This document shows, piece after piece, positions 41,990-53,907 of a DNA stretch of 64,000 nt (positions within the stretch are counted from its first letter, which is position 1; every line of letters starts with the position of its first letter). Origin of the DNA: Cepaea nemoralis (taxonomy: Eukaryota; Mollusca; Gastropoda; Stylommatophora; Helicidae); the NCBI GenBank assembly GCA_014155875.1, contig JACEFZ010013526.1, forward strand, positions 135,001 to 199,000, in the 5' to 3' direction. The position numbers and the translations under genes are program-made. The notes under the pieces are model-generated. The model did not search any database. It had not been told where the DNA came from and saw only the letters and a program-made list of their open reading frames with translations.

Positions 41990-42944
41990 TGTCAGAGGCA
42001 AAAAGAAAACTCTAACCTGCACAGTTCGCGGCGACTGCACTAGCCAAACGGTCTTAATTCCTCAGGCTGAATGCCCCCTGTCATACATCACGAGGTATTA
42101 TATTGGCAGTAAGCGACAGATGTTTGTTTTAATAACAGTTGTAAGGGTAACATATTATATTATTTTCATATGTGCGTTCTTACACATCAGGGTTGCTGAT
42201 GCCGAAGTAAGGGGATCAACCCCTACAACGGACAGTTGGATTAAAATGTTGACTTCTCATCCTTTACTTGAGGATGCCAATTATAAGCACCTCTGAAAGT
42301 CGGAGTACGTTCGCCTGAGTGCAAGGGACACTGGTAATATGGAAGGCAATCCACATGGAAATGTCAGTCCATTGCTACTAGAAGTGGTGTGTATGGAATA
42401 CGCTTAAATTCAAAGCGAGAGAGCGAAAACAAAAGATCAAAAACAAAATGTGTTGTTCAAGCTGATTTGATGTCAACTCCCATCTAATAATACACAATTA
42501 TTTAACTATAGCGACTGAGCAGAACGGAGAGTTACTTGTAAATATCCCCGCATCGTTTGCGAAATTACTGAAACTGCTGTCGACTGTCGGGAGACATGTA
42601 AAAGAGATGACATACAATAGGCAGGGGTCGCATGGGCCTGGGCGGTAGATGGTGGTCAGTCCGACAAAACCAGAAGAAGATAACCTGGCAGACGATAGCG
42701 GATATCAGTAGCACGGTTAGATCCTATGTGTAGTCAGCAGATGTTACACACACCCGACCTGTTAGGGATCATCAGGAATCACATTTGCAATTCATAATTG
42801 AAGCATCGTGCATATTATTATAGCATATGTGTCAGTTCACTTTCTGTGCTAAGGTCTATAATAGTTTATACTTTAATCACAAAGCCGCACGAAATGTAAG
42901 TCAAGCCAGAATACCTTAAAATATTGCTAGCTGTGCTTTATCAC
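41990..42944. other. No gene seen
   Basis: AT-rich sequence following the tRNA-like head. It may include the body of a SINE, but I found no second copy to define it. Confidence 0.4.
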
Positions 42945-44225
42945 CAGATCTCTTCTCCGCCTATAGTGAAGTAATAATGAGGGAGATCAAAGAGATGACA
43001 GGAATGCTAATTGGAGGTTATAATGCAACCAATACACGATATGCAAATTACATAGTATTAGTTTAGTTTAGTTTAGTCGATGGATCAACATCACGGCACA
43101 CTGTTTAACCCATAAGTGCTCCGTTCTCCTCCTAACTCAAACCTGAGTCTGGAGAAACTCAGCTCAATGCACTAACTCCGTTGCAACAGCGAGGATCCTG
43201 AAATACTTTGGGTAGATTTTTAACTCGAAATTTTGCCCGGGCAGAGCCGTTAGGCCACTCTTTTTCGATTTCCAACTGCCAAGGGATCTTTTACGGGCGT
43301 AACAATACACACGAGCGTCCAATCTCACTACCCAGAGACCAAAGGACATTTTATTACTGGAAGTCCAGGTGGATTTTTTAAATAAATCCTGGTCCTCGCC
43401 GGGGCCTGAACCAGGGACCCCCAGCACTCGAGGCGGACACCATACCTCGAGACCACTCATCCCCCAGTGACATAGTATTGGTGGCGGATAATGCAAAAGA
43501 TCTACAATTGTTGGACATTGTAGTAATAGAGTTCATAGAAATTACTCTCATTAAATATCACGAAAACAGTAACAATGGTGATATCAAAGAAAAAGGTGAC
43601 ATCACAATGTGAAATGGTAATAGAAGGGAAATGCTTAACCAGGTGAATTGTTTTATATACTCAGGGGCATTTATAACATCAGATGGAAGATGCACAACAG
43701 AGATTAAAAGCAGAAGAGAGCAAGCAAACGCGACATTTCAGAAGATAAAGAGTATCCTATGCAATAAGTCACTGTCTATCGAATGTAAGAAATAGAATGC
43801 TGAAGTGCTGTATAGAATCTGTTTTGCTGTATGGCAGTGAATCTTGGAATGTAAATGAACAAATTGGGAAGAACCTGGAAACAACAGAGATGCGATTCCT
43901 GAGACGAATGTTGGGAATTCCTTTGATTGGCAAAGTAACTAACAACGATTGCTTGAAATAGGCTAATGAAACTAGAACATTATATACAACAATAAGAAAG
44001 AGACAAACAGCTTTCTTTGGTCATATGATGAGAAGAGAGACACTGGAGAACATCATTACAACTGGAAAGATCGATGGGAAGAGAAGCAGAGGCCGACCAA
44101 GAGAAATGATGCTGGGTGGATTGAAATGGTGGCATGGAGTAATATCATCAGCAGAGTTACTCCAGAAATCCAAAGACCGAGATCTGTAGAGAGTCATGAA
44201 CGCCTACGCCAACTAGCATGGCACA
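42945..44225 (+). mobile_element. RTE LINE-B 3' part, decayed
   Basis: It follows family B from the LFSLYSEVIMREIKE region (nucleotides 42947-43000) through the active-site region, then CNKSLSIECKKRML-like sequence, LLYGSESWNVNEQI, TTIRKRQTAFFGHMMRRE and a truncated end with GGCACATGATGATGACG. Multiple frameshifts. It is split by a SINE-T at 43060-43469 with a clean target duplication. Confidence 0.75.
43060..43469 (-). mobile_element. SINE-T, full-length tRNA-derived SINE
   Basis: A 410-bp insertion between ACATAGTATT (43050-43059) and its copy (43470-43479). In its own sense it starts at the right with a tRNA-like head: GTGGTCTCGAGGTATGGTGT (A box), then GGTTCAGGCCCC (B-box-like), and ends in a (TAAAC)n tail at 43060-43076. 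A truncated copy is at 12429-12565. It was presumably mobilised by a LINE with a matching 3' end, which I could not identify. Confidence 0.78.
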
Positions 44226-45561
44226 TGATGATGACGTGCTGATAATCCCTCGAGCGCAGTTAGACTCTGGTTAAACGCCTAGGCTCTTCGCTTGCCAAAG
44301 TGAGAGACAGATTAACTATCTATTCCTCCTTGCTCTCAGGCCTACACTTTGTGATGGCGTTCTCACATCAGAGACACATAGCAAGAAACTGCATCGCAAT
44401 AACAAAAATACCTTCACAAAGCGAGTGTGTTAGCGAAAATGATAATGAACTGCTCGGATAATATAATACGCAATGTCGGCTGCCAGTTCGTCGCCTGGGT
44501 TTGTCTCCTGCTAAAGTGAGGAACCACTGGCGAATGATTCCTCCTTGCTCTCGGTCCTATTAAATGTGAAGACCCTTTCACATTACTGACCATGGCACGA
44601 AACTGCTTGGTGATAATGTTGCAATGCCTTAAAATGGGATCCGAGATATCGTAATGGCTGGCTTCTTTGTCTACCCACTCGACGGTCATATGTCTGCGCC
44701 ACCTCTGTCGGCATTTTCACGGCCTTCAATTCTACAAACGAATTACACCACTCTCCAAAGTTGTGCTTGTGTGAAGTTGTGATTGCCTCCGTCACTGTCA
44801 ACCCTCCCATGCTCCATATACATCTGCTTGACTTGCTAACCTGTCCCATGGTTCTTCTGCCACAGCCATATCTTAGTGAGATGCTCTTGCCACTGGTCGA
44901 TGACTACTTCCAGTGGGAATCCAGCAGTGACTACTTAGTGCCCAGTATAAAACATGAGACAAACTGTTTATAAGAACCAACATAAGTCTTGTTCCATGCA
45001 AATCGTCTTTAATGAATCTATGCAAGGCCTGAAGGCCACACTGAACATCATGATCGACTTGTGTGAGAAAAATCAATGCTATCGTAATGTAACAAGGGAG
45101 CATGATATAGAATACAGCCTGGAAATGTTTTCGTGTTGTTAGTTCTAAGAGTTTGAGTTCAGTAACAATCTATGTGTGGGTGTAACCGGGTTGTTAAATT
45201 CTAGGCCTACACTAGTCACGCCTTTTTTCCGTGTAAGTGGTGTGTTCCTTTTGTATACATATACTAGTTGTGTGTTTGTGTGTGTGTGTGTGTGGGGGGG
45301 GGGGGATGTCGGGCATTGGAAGCACCTTTAGTAAGGATGGTTGTCACGCCCTTTTCAGGGACCATTCCTCACTGGCCCAAGCCTGACTTCATCTCACAAC
45401 TGTGGCTCCTAATAGTAGCCAATACGATTCAGATTGCCGAATTTAACCAGAGATATATTTGCGGATTTGTTCGGCAACTATTTGTTGTGTCTCCGATTTA
45501 AGGAGATTTAGAATACCCATGATGTTAAATCCTCTAAAAGTACTGGAGAGATTTGGTCATA
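44226..45561. other. Unclassified region with a diverged direct repeat
   Basis: Two related ~110-bp blocks (about 44296-44403 and 44512-44619) share AAAGTGAG, TTCCTCCTTGCTCTC, and ACGAAACTGC/AAGAAACTGC. The minus frame 44849-44583 is open for 88 codons but matches nothing I recognise. A (TG)n and poly-G run lies at 45267-45304. No supported gene. Confidence 0.4.
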
Positions 45562-46562
45562 GACCATAATTTTATGAAGGGAAAATCCCAACTGCACCTC
45601 CCCGTGGTAGAGGATGGAAACACACTACGGTGTGGCTAACACAGCTCTGGGGACCGAGTATCCACCGGAATAAGTGGACAACTCTGCAGCTGAGCAGAGC
45701 AGGGCACTCACTTGTCCTGACAGTTGGAAATGGCTGTCAAAGGCAGAGTTAAAAGACCACCATGTGAATGTGGAAGGCAAGGGAAACCACCACATTATCT
45801 TCCCAAGATTTCATGGCGACACACATTTCAGAAATAGTGAACGACGTTAATGGCTGTCTTAGGACATCCTCGTCCGGTAGGGACAGTCACGAGCCACAGG
45901 TGACACCAGACAGTCATCCAGCTACTGATGGCAAAACTGAAACTATAACTAAACTAAATAAATTTAGAGTAGGAACATGGAATGTTAGGACATTAAATGA
46001 GCTGGGAAAGTTAAACAATGTTCTAAGAGAAATGGAAAACATGAAAATGAATATACTAGGCATAAGTGAGATGAGATGGAAAGGATCTAGCAAAATTATA
46101 ACCGACAAACACACAATAATTTATTCTGGAGGGGACACACATGAAAAAGGTGTAGGAATAATATTTGATGAAAAAAACAACCAAATCTATGAATGGATAC
46201 TGGTGTATTTCAGATAGAGTTATAATGGTCAAAATCAAAGGCAAACCAATAGATATAAATATTATACAAGTATACGCACCAACAATAAGCAGTAGTGAAG
46301 AAGAAATACAACACTTTTACGATGAAATAGAAATGGCAATAGCTCAAATTGGATCACAAGAAATAAAAATAATACTGGAAGATTTTAATGCAAAAGTAGG
46401 AAAGGGAAAAATAGAGGATATAGTGGGGAATTACGGTTTAGGTACAAGAAATGAAAGAAGAGAGAAACTAATAGAATGGGCAAATATTAATGATATGATA
46501 ATTGGAAACACATGGTTTAAACACCATAAAAGACGACTATACACATGGAAAACCTCTGATAT

Positions 46563-46917
46563 TATATTGATTGATTGATTGATTGATCTAGGAATCGACA
46601 TCACAGCATTCGGGGCATTCCCATAAGTGCTCCGTCCCCATCCTCAGCAGCCAGCGAAGAGTTCCAACACTAATAGTACCAGTAGCAATCTGATTATAAG
46701 TCCGTCTCGCCTTTCCTTTGAGCGTTGAGCGTCGGCCAGATCCCTTCGTCACTCCTCGTTGTCTCATTCTTGCCAGACCATGGTAATCCATTTGCTCTTC
46801 CGAGGTGTGCACGTGCTCCCACAAGGCCGCAACCACGTCTGCTTTGTCATGTATCAATACTCCACCAAGTTCTGCAGAGCCAGCCAATCTGTCCACCTGT
46901 TCATTTCCCAGCACACC
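46563..46917 (-). mobile_element. LINE-C 3' part with RNase H end
   Basis: In reverse: LGNEQVDRLAGSAELGGVLI, then RWLLRMGTEHLWECPECC and DVDS, stop, and a (TCAA)n tail at the left. GNEQxDRLAG is the C-terminal RNase H motif; the CPECC end is shared with 220-311 and 4980-5422. Target duplication CTGATAT lies at 46556-46562 and 46918-46924 and the host endonuclease sequence resumes after it. Confidence 0.82.
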
Positions 46918-47786
46918 CTGATATGAAAATACGCAACCAAATTGACCACATACTTATTAATAAAAGATTTAGAAATGCATTAATTAATGTAAAGACAATG
47001 CCTGGTGCTGACTGTAATAGTGATCATGTACCACTATGTGGACAAATAAAAGTAAGATTAAAGAGAGGGGAAAAAATGGTTAAGAACCTGAGACTTAATA
47101 AAGAGGTTCTGAAAGTAGATAAAGAAATTCAAGAACAATACAGAGTGACTGTGAAAAATAGGTACAATGCAATAGCTAAAATACAGATTATAAATGATCA
47201 ATGGGAAATGTTAAGGAACTCCATTCATCAAACTAGCAAAGAAATATTACCGGAGAGAAGCCAAAAAGCTAAGAAAACATGGATGAATGAAGAAATTTTA
47301 ATGCTGACGGACAAAAGGAAACAGAATAAAAATGACAAACAAGACAAAAAACAGTATGCTAAGATAAATAAAGAAATAAGAGATAAATGTGTGAAGGCAA
47401 GAGAAAGTTCGTTAAACGAGCAATGCAAAAAAAAAATTGAATTAAATTCCATTAAAGATCAAATAAAGTATTCACAGACAAATCAGTGAGCTCACATGAA
47501 GAAAAATAAAAATAAATACAGGGTGCTTGAAATCAAAAACAGGAAAGATATTTTTGGAAGAAGGTGCTATAATGAAGAAGTGGAATGAGTATATAAGAGA
47601 ATTATATAATGGAGAAAGGGAAGAATTAACAGAAGAAAGTAACTTAGAAGGCCCACCTATTCTACAAGAAGAAGTCGCTGATGCTATGAAACATACGAAG
47701 AAAGGAAAAACAGCTGGGCCAGATGAAATCACAGTAGAAGAATTAGAAGTATTGGGAGAATTTGGGGTAGATATATTAACCAAAAT

Positions 47787-48028
47787 ATATGCTTGTATAT
47801 CCTTTACAGGACATCGTTGTCAACATCAGCATCTTTCAGCTGATTGTTGATTTCTTGGCAAGATTACCCTCAGTAGTTTGCCATTGCTTTCTGAGCGGCC
47901 GGCTCACATACCCGTAAGTTACCGACGCGATTCGAACAACTGCTGATTCTCACCGTCGTCACGTTACTTACGATAGTATACGAGATTACGGAGAAAAAGT
48001 CGCTAACCTCAAGGCCAGGAAGCCGGCC
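47787..48028 (-). mobile_element. SINE-V, complete with 12-bp TSD
   Basis: A 242-bp insertion between ATTAACCAAAAT at 47775-47786 and 48029-48040. In its own sense: tRNA-like head at the right (GGCCTTGAGGTTAGCGACTT; GTTCGAATCGCGTCGG), core GAAAGCAATGGCAAACTACT, and end GTCCTGTAAAGGATATACAA. This copy defines the ends of the family. Confidence 0.82.
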
Positions 48029-50123
48029 ATTAACCAAAATGCTGAATGATATTTACAACAGTGGATATTTAGCTAGGGATATGCAAAAATCTGTATTTAT
48101 AGCAACACCAAAGAGACAAGGAGCAATTGAATGTGAAGATTTTCGTACAATTAACCTCATAAACCATGTTACTAAGCTTCTACTCAGAATTGTAATGAGA
48201 AGAACAAGAAAGAAAATAAAAATGGAAATTAATGAAGAACAGTATGGTTTTATGGAAGGAAAGGGTACAAACAATCATCATCATCAAGTGCCGTGCCGGC
48301 TGGCGTAGGCGTTCATGGCTCTCCACAGATCTCGGTCTTTGGTTTTTTGGATCAACTCTGCTGCTAATATTCCTCCATGCCACCGTCTCAATCCATCCAG
48401 CATCATTTCTCTTGGTCTGCCTCTGCCTCTCTTCCCCTCGATCTTTCCAGTTGTTACGATGTTCTCCAATGCCTCTCTTCTCATCACGTGACCGAAGAAA
48501 GATGTTTGTCTCTGTCTTATTGTTGTATATAATGTTCTAGTTTCATTAGCCTGTTTCAGGCAGTCGTCGTTAGTTACTCTGGCAGTCCAAGAAATTCGCA
48601 ACATTCGTCTCAGGAACCACATCTCTGTTGCTTCTAATTTCTTCTTAATTTGTTCATTTACATTCCAAGATTCACTGTCATACAGCAAAACTGGTTCTAC
48701 ATAGCATTTCAGCACTCTCTTTCTTACATTCAGTGATAGTGACTTATTGCATAAGATACTCTTCATTTTCTGAAATGCGGCCTTTGCCTGCCATATTCTG
48801 CTCCTAATCTCTGTTGTACATCTTCCATCTGATGTTATAAATGCCCCTAGGTATCTAAAATTATCCACTTGGTTAAGGATTTTTCCTTCTATTTCTATGT
48901 CACATTTTGGTGTCACCATTTTCTTTGATATCACCATTGTTACTGTTTTCTTGATATTCAAGGAGAGTCCTTTCCTTGCACTCTCTGTTTCTACAACGTC
49001 TAATAAATGTTGTAGGTCTGTTGAATTATCCGCCATCAATACTGTGTCATCTGCATAGCGTATATTATTTATATTATGACCTCCAACTAGTATTCCTGGC
49101 ATCTCTTTGATCTCTCTCATTATTACTTCGCTATACAGGGAGAAAAGATCTGGTGACAAGACACACCCCTGTCGTACTCCTAGCTTTATCTGTTCGTAAC
49201 TACCCTCTTTATTTCCCATTTTCATTGCTGCTACTTGGTTCCAGTAAACATTCTTTATTATTCTTAAATCCTTTCCATCAATGTTGATATCTTCCAACAT
49301 TTTAATCAGTTCACCATGTTTTACTTTATCAAATGCCTTAGTATAATCTATGAAGCACAAATATATGTCTCTCTGTTTCTCTATTGACCTTTCTATTAGT
49401 GTCCGTAGTGTATAAATTGCATTGTGTGTGCCCTTTCCTTCCACAAATCCATACTGTTCTTCACTAATTTCCATTTTTATTTTCTCTTTGGTTCTTCTCA
49501 TTATGATTCTGAGTAGAAGCTTAGTGATATGGTTTATAAGGTTAATTGTACGAAAATCTTCACAATCAATTGCTCCTGGTCTTTTTGGTATAGCTATAAA
49601 TACAGATTTCAGCATATCACTGGGTAAATATCCACTACTGTAAATATCATTCAACATTTTGGTTAATATATCTACTCCAAATTATCCCAATACTTCTAAT
49701 TCTTCTATTGTGATCTGGTTTTTCCTTTCTTCATATATTTCATAGCGTCAGCGACTTCTTCTTTTAGAATAGGTGGACCTTCTAAGTTACTATCTTCTGT
49801 TAATTCTTCCCTTTCTCCGTCATATAATTCTCTAATATACTCATTCCACCTCTTCATTATAGCACCTTCTTCTAATAATATCTTTCCTGTTTTTGATTTC
49901 AAACACCCTGTATTTATTCTTATTTTTCTTCCTGTAAGCTCACTGATTTGTCTGTGCATATTTTTTGTATCTTTAATAGAATTTAATTCAATTTTTTTGC
50001 ATTGCTCGTTTAACCAACTTTCTTTAGCCTTCCCACATTTATCTTTTATTTCTTTAAATATTGAGCACAACCCACTACTGGCAACGCCGATCGCATTCCG
50101 GCACAAACCTAAGGCCTATCCAC

Positions 50124-50188
50124 GTCATGGAAGCACTATACTCGAGTTTCGCCCTCGTTTGAGCTCGTCAGTAGTGCATATCCTTGAC
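50124..50188 (-). ncRNA. Hammerhead ribozyme (type I layout), left arm
   Basis: On the minus strand: stem I strand GCACTA, core CTGACGA, stem II GCTC...GGGC, GAA, stem III ACTC/GAGT, then A as the residue before the cleavage site, then TAGTGC closing stem I. Predicted cleavage is between 50139 and 50138. It differs from the right-arm copy by one base in the outer stem I (AAGG for AGGG). All conserved core positions are intact. Confidence 0.8.
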
Positions 50189-50578
50189 CGGATCCGGAAA
50201 CAAGCCCCGGATCACGCGTGTGAAGCGGGTGTGTAACCACGCGGCACACACTTGGCACGCCAAATTATCACACCGGAATACCACAACGCTACCCATCGTA
50301 AATTCAAATCACATTCAAATCCCGAAACAACCAAATAATCAATTTTATCGTTGCTCACTGGATTTAGGAGGCCTGGTGTTCCTTGCCAGTGAGAAGTCCT
50401 GATCGTTCGGGTCCATATCGATTGACGGACGTCAGTCGCGGCGATTGGGCAATCTTGAGCATAGCCTACGATGGGTAGCGTTGTGGTATTCCGGTGTGAT
50501 AATTTGGCGTGTCCAGTGTGTGCCGCGTGGTTACACACCCGCTTCACACGCGTGATCCGGGGCTTGTTTCCGGATCCG

Positions 50579-50643
50579 GTCAGGGATATGCACTACTGAC
50601 GAGCTCAAACGAGGGCGAAACTCGAGTATAGTGCTTCCATGAC
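50579..50643 (+). ncRNA. Hammerhead ribozyme (type I layout), right arm
   Basis: Stem I inner 50590-50595 (GCACTA) pairs with 50629-50634 (TAGTGC); outer GGGA 50583-50586 with TTCC 50635-50638 and GTCA 50579-50582 with TGAC 50640-50643, leaving bulges TAT and A. Core CTGACGA is 50596-50602. Stem II 50603-50606 / 50613-50616 with loop AAACGA and a G-C closing pair. GAA 50617-50619. Stem III ACTC/GAGT (50620-50627) has no loop, so it may act best as a dimer or on a longer transcript. Cleavage is expected after A50628 (a GUA triplet). Confidence 0.82.
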
Positions 50644-53357
50644 GTGGATAGGCCTTAGGTTTGTGCCGGAATGCGATCGGCGTTGCCAGTAGTGGGTTGT
50701 GCTCAATATTTAAATTTCAAATCCCGAAACAACCAAATAATCAATTTTATTTCTTTATTTATCTTAGCGTATTCTTGTTTGTCATTTCTACTGTGTTTTC
50801 TTTTGTCCATCAGTTTTAAGATTTCTTCATTCATCCATTTTTTCTTAGCTATTTTGCCTCTCTCCGGTAATACTTCTTTGCTAGTTTGATGAATGGAGTC
50901 CCTTAACATTTCCCATTGTTCATTTATACTCTGTATTTTAGCTATCGCATTGTACCTATTTTTCACAGTCACTCGGTATAGTTCTTGCAGTTCTTTATCT
51001 ATTTTCAGAACCTCTTTATTAAGTCTCATGTTCTTAACCATTTTTTCCCCTCTCTTTAATCTTACTTTTATATGTCCAAATAGTGGTACATGATCACTAT
51101 TACAGTCAGCTCCAGGCGTTGTCTTTACATTAATTAAAGCATTTCTAAATCTTTTATTAATTAGTATGTAGTCAATTTGGTTGCGTATTTTCTTATCAGG
51201 GCTTTTCCATGTGTACCGTCGTCTTTTATGGTGTTTAATCCATATGTTTCCATTGATCATATCATTGATATTTGCCCATTCTATTACTTTTCCCCTCTTT
51301 CATTTCTTGTACCTAAACCATAATTCCCCACTACATCCTCCATTTTCCCCTTTCCTACTTTTGCATTAAAATCACCAAGTATTATTTTTATTTCTTGTGA
51401 TCCAATTTGAGCCATCACCATTTCTATTTCGTCGTAAAAGTGTTGTATTTCTTCATCACTACTGCTTGTTGTTGGTGCATATACTTATATAATATTTATG
51501 TCTATTAGTTTGCCTTTGATTTTTACCATAATAACTCTAACTGAAATACACCAGTATCCATTAATTGACTTGGCTGTGTTTTCGTCTAATATTATCCCTC
51601 CACCTTTTTCATGTGTATCCCCTCTAGAATAAATTATTGTGTGGTTGTCAGCTATAATTTTGCCCGATCCCTTCCATCTCATCTCACTAACGCCTAGTAT
51701 ATTCATTTTCATGCTATCCATCTCTCTTAGAATATTGGTCAACTTTCCCAGCTCATTTAATGTCCTAACATGCCATGTTCCTACCCTAAATTTATTTATT
51801 TTAGTTATGATTTTGCCATCAGTAGCTGGATGACGGTCTGGTGTCACCTGTGGCTCATGACTGTCCCTACCGGACGAGGATGTCCTAAGACAGCCATTAA
51901 CGTCGTTCACTAACTTTGATATATGTTTTGCCATGGAGTCTTGGGAAGATAATGTGGTGGTTTCCCCTTGCCTTCCACATTCACATGGTGGTCTTTTTAC
52001 CTCTGCCTTTGATAGCCATTTCCGACTGTAAGGACAAGTGAGTGCCCTGCTCTGCTCAGCTGCAGAGTTGTCCACTTATTCCGGTGGATACTCGGTCCCC
52101 AGAGCTGTGTTAGCCACACCGTGGTGTGTTTCCATCCTCTACCACGGGGAGGTGCAGTTGGGATTTTTCCTTCATAAAGTTATGGTCTATAGTACAAACA
52201 ATGCAATATATATATATATATATATTACGAACACTAATAGAAAGGTCAATAGAGAAACAGAGAGACATATATTTATGCTTCATAGATTATACTAAGGCAT
52301 TTGATAAAGTAAAACATGATGAGCTGATTAAAATGTTGGAAGATATCAACATTGATGGGAAAGATTTAAGAATAATAAAGAATATATACAGGAACCAAGT
52401 AGCAGCAATTAAAATGGGAAATAAAGAGGATAATTACGAACAGATAAAGCTAGGAGTACGACAGGGTGTGTCTTGTCACCCGATCTCTTCTCCCTATATA
52501 GCGAAGTAATAATGAGAGAGATCAAAGAGAAGCCAGGAATACTAATCGGAGGATATAATATAAACAATATACGCTATGCAGATGACACAGTATTGGTGGC
52601 GGATAATGCAACAGACCTACAACAATTATTGGACATTGTAGTATCAGAGAGTGTACAGAAAGGACTCTCCTTGAATATCAAGAAAACAGTAACAATGGTT
52701 ATATCAACGAAAATGGGGACACCAAAATGTGACATAGAAATAGAAGGGGAAATTCTCAACCAAGTGGATAATTTTAAATACCTAGGGGCACTTATAACAT
52801 CAGATGGAAGATGTACAACAGAGATTAAGAGCAGAATAGGGCAGGCAAAAGCCGCATTTCAGAACATGAAGAGTATCTTATGCAATAAGTCGCTATCAAT
52901 GAATGTTAGAAAGAGAGTGCTAAAATGCTATATAGAACCAGCTTTGCTGTATGGCAGCGAATCTTGGAATGTAAATGAACAAATTAGGAAGAACTTGGAA
53001 TCAACAGAGATGTGGTTTTTAAGACGAATGTTGCGAATTCCTTGGACTGCCAGAGTAACTAACAACGATTGCCTGAAAGAGGCTAAAGAAACTAGAACAC
53101 TATATACAACAATTAGAAAGAGACAAACAGCTTTCTTTAGTGATGTGATGAAAAGAGAGTCATTGGAGAACATCGTGACAACTGGAAAGATTGAGGGGAA
53201 GAGAGGCAGAGGCAGACCAAGAGAAATTATGCTGGACGGATTGATACGGTGGCATGGAGGAATATCATCAGCAGAGTTGATCCAGAACACCAAAGACCGA
53301 GATCTGTGGAGAGCCATGAACGCCTACGCCTGCCGGCACGGCACTTGTTGATGATCC

Positions 53358-53899
53358 TGAAAATCCTACTAGAGTTTATTATAGGGGTAAGTCTTATTTT
53401 CGGGGAAACACGGTACCACACAGTATAACTGACATGATGGTAAATAAGATTGACGTGTCCTCGAACGTTAAAGTCCCAGTGACTGTTTCTGTAAGTCTGA
53501 CTAAAGCATGCCTGTCGTATGTCAATGCTCCAAATTAGTATACTTTTTATAAGGATAAAGTGAAATAGAATCTAACTATAACGTACCATTGTGACTGTAA
53601 ATGGTTAAAGTGCACAAACTGCTCGTGTATGCAAATAACGCGACTGCATAAATTGGAAGACTTGTTACTTTTTTACGACTATATAATTATGTTATTGCAC
53701 TAGCCATATGTCTGAATATATATTAACATACGCAGATTAGACGCAAACACACACGAGCGCACACGCACACGCACACACTTACACTAATAATAACATATAA
53801 AACGAGATACCAAATGAATCCCTTCTAACGTCGACCTGGTGAACGAAGTGCTTGTATACAAACTGTACAGGTAAGTTCGTAGACCGGACCATTTAGTTG
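53358..53899. other. No gene seen
   Basis: AT-rich unique-looking sequence between LINE-B and LINE-A, with a short CACACGCACACG run at 53748-53777. Confidence 0.5.
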
Positions 53900-53907
53900 A
53901 CTGTAAT

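Larger units (their letters stand above)
50056..50744. mobile_element. 689-bp foldback element with a hammerhead ribozyme in each arm
   Basis: Inserted in LINE-B with flanking TTTTATTTCTTT (50044-50055 and 50745-50756). Arms of 245 bp (50056-50300 and 50467-50711) are inverted copies with very few mismatches. The central 166 bp (50301-50466) and the right tail (50712-50744) share a 35-bp direct repeat (50314-50348 and 50716-50750, TTCAAATCCCGAAACAACCA at its start). No coding capacity, no tRNA-like promoter found. Each arm contains a full hammerhead core, so either strand's transcript carries one sense ribozyme. It resembles a head-to-head dimer of a retrozyme-like unit; that origin is inference. 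Confidence 0.9.
48276..52191 (-). mobile_element. RTE LINE-B, full-length, nested in LINE-B
   Basis: Inserted in opposite orientation in the RT gene of the plus copy, with target duplication GTACAAACAAT (48265-48275 and 52192-52202). Without the foldback insert (50056-50744 and its 12-bp duplication) it is about 3.2 kb, typical of RTE. In reverse: 5' UTR, TWHVRTLNELGKL, GVSEMRWKGSGKI, RNQIDYILINKRF, GADCNSDHVPLFG, then a 457-codon open RT frame (49657-48284) with FIDYTKAFDKVKHGE, VRQGCVLSPDLFSLYSE, NINNIRYADDTVLMADN, and a YASRHGT end plus (TGA)n tail. Confidence 0.9.
45562..53357 (+). mobile_element. RTE LINE-B, plus copy, carrying three insertions
   Basis: 5' part 45562-48274 and 3' part 52192-53357 are one element. 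5' UTR, then RVGTWNVRTLNELGKL, GISEMRWKGSSKI, QVYAPTISSSEEE, ILEDFNAKVGKG, and the RNQIDHILINKRF region of the endonuclease, RT start through EEQYGFMEGKGTNN; then LRTLIERSIEKQRDIYLCFI, VRQGVSCHPISSPY (shifted), NINNIRYADDTVLVADN and the C-terminus to CRHGTC. It is interrupted at 46563-46917 (LINE-C), 47787-48028 (SINE-V) and 48275-52191 (LINE-B, opposite strand). Frameshifts are present near 46180 and 52480. Confidence 0.88.

Noticed and set aside
46725..47489. 254-codon plus-strand ORF as one gene
   Set aside because: Its first part is antisense LINE-C and the rest is LINE-B endonuclease/RT, joined at the 46917/46918 insertion boundary.
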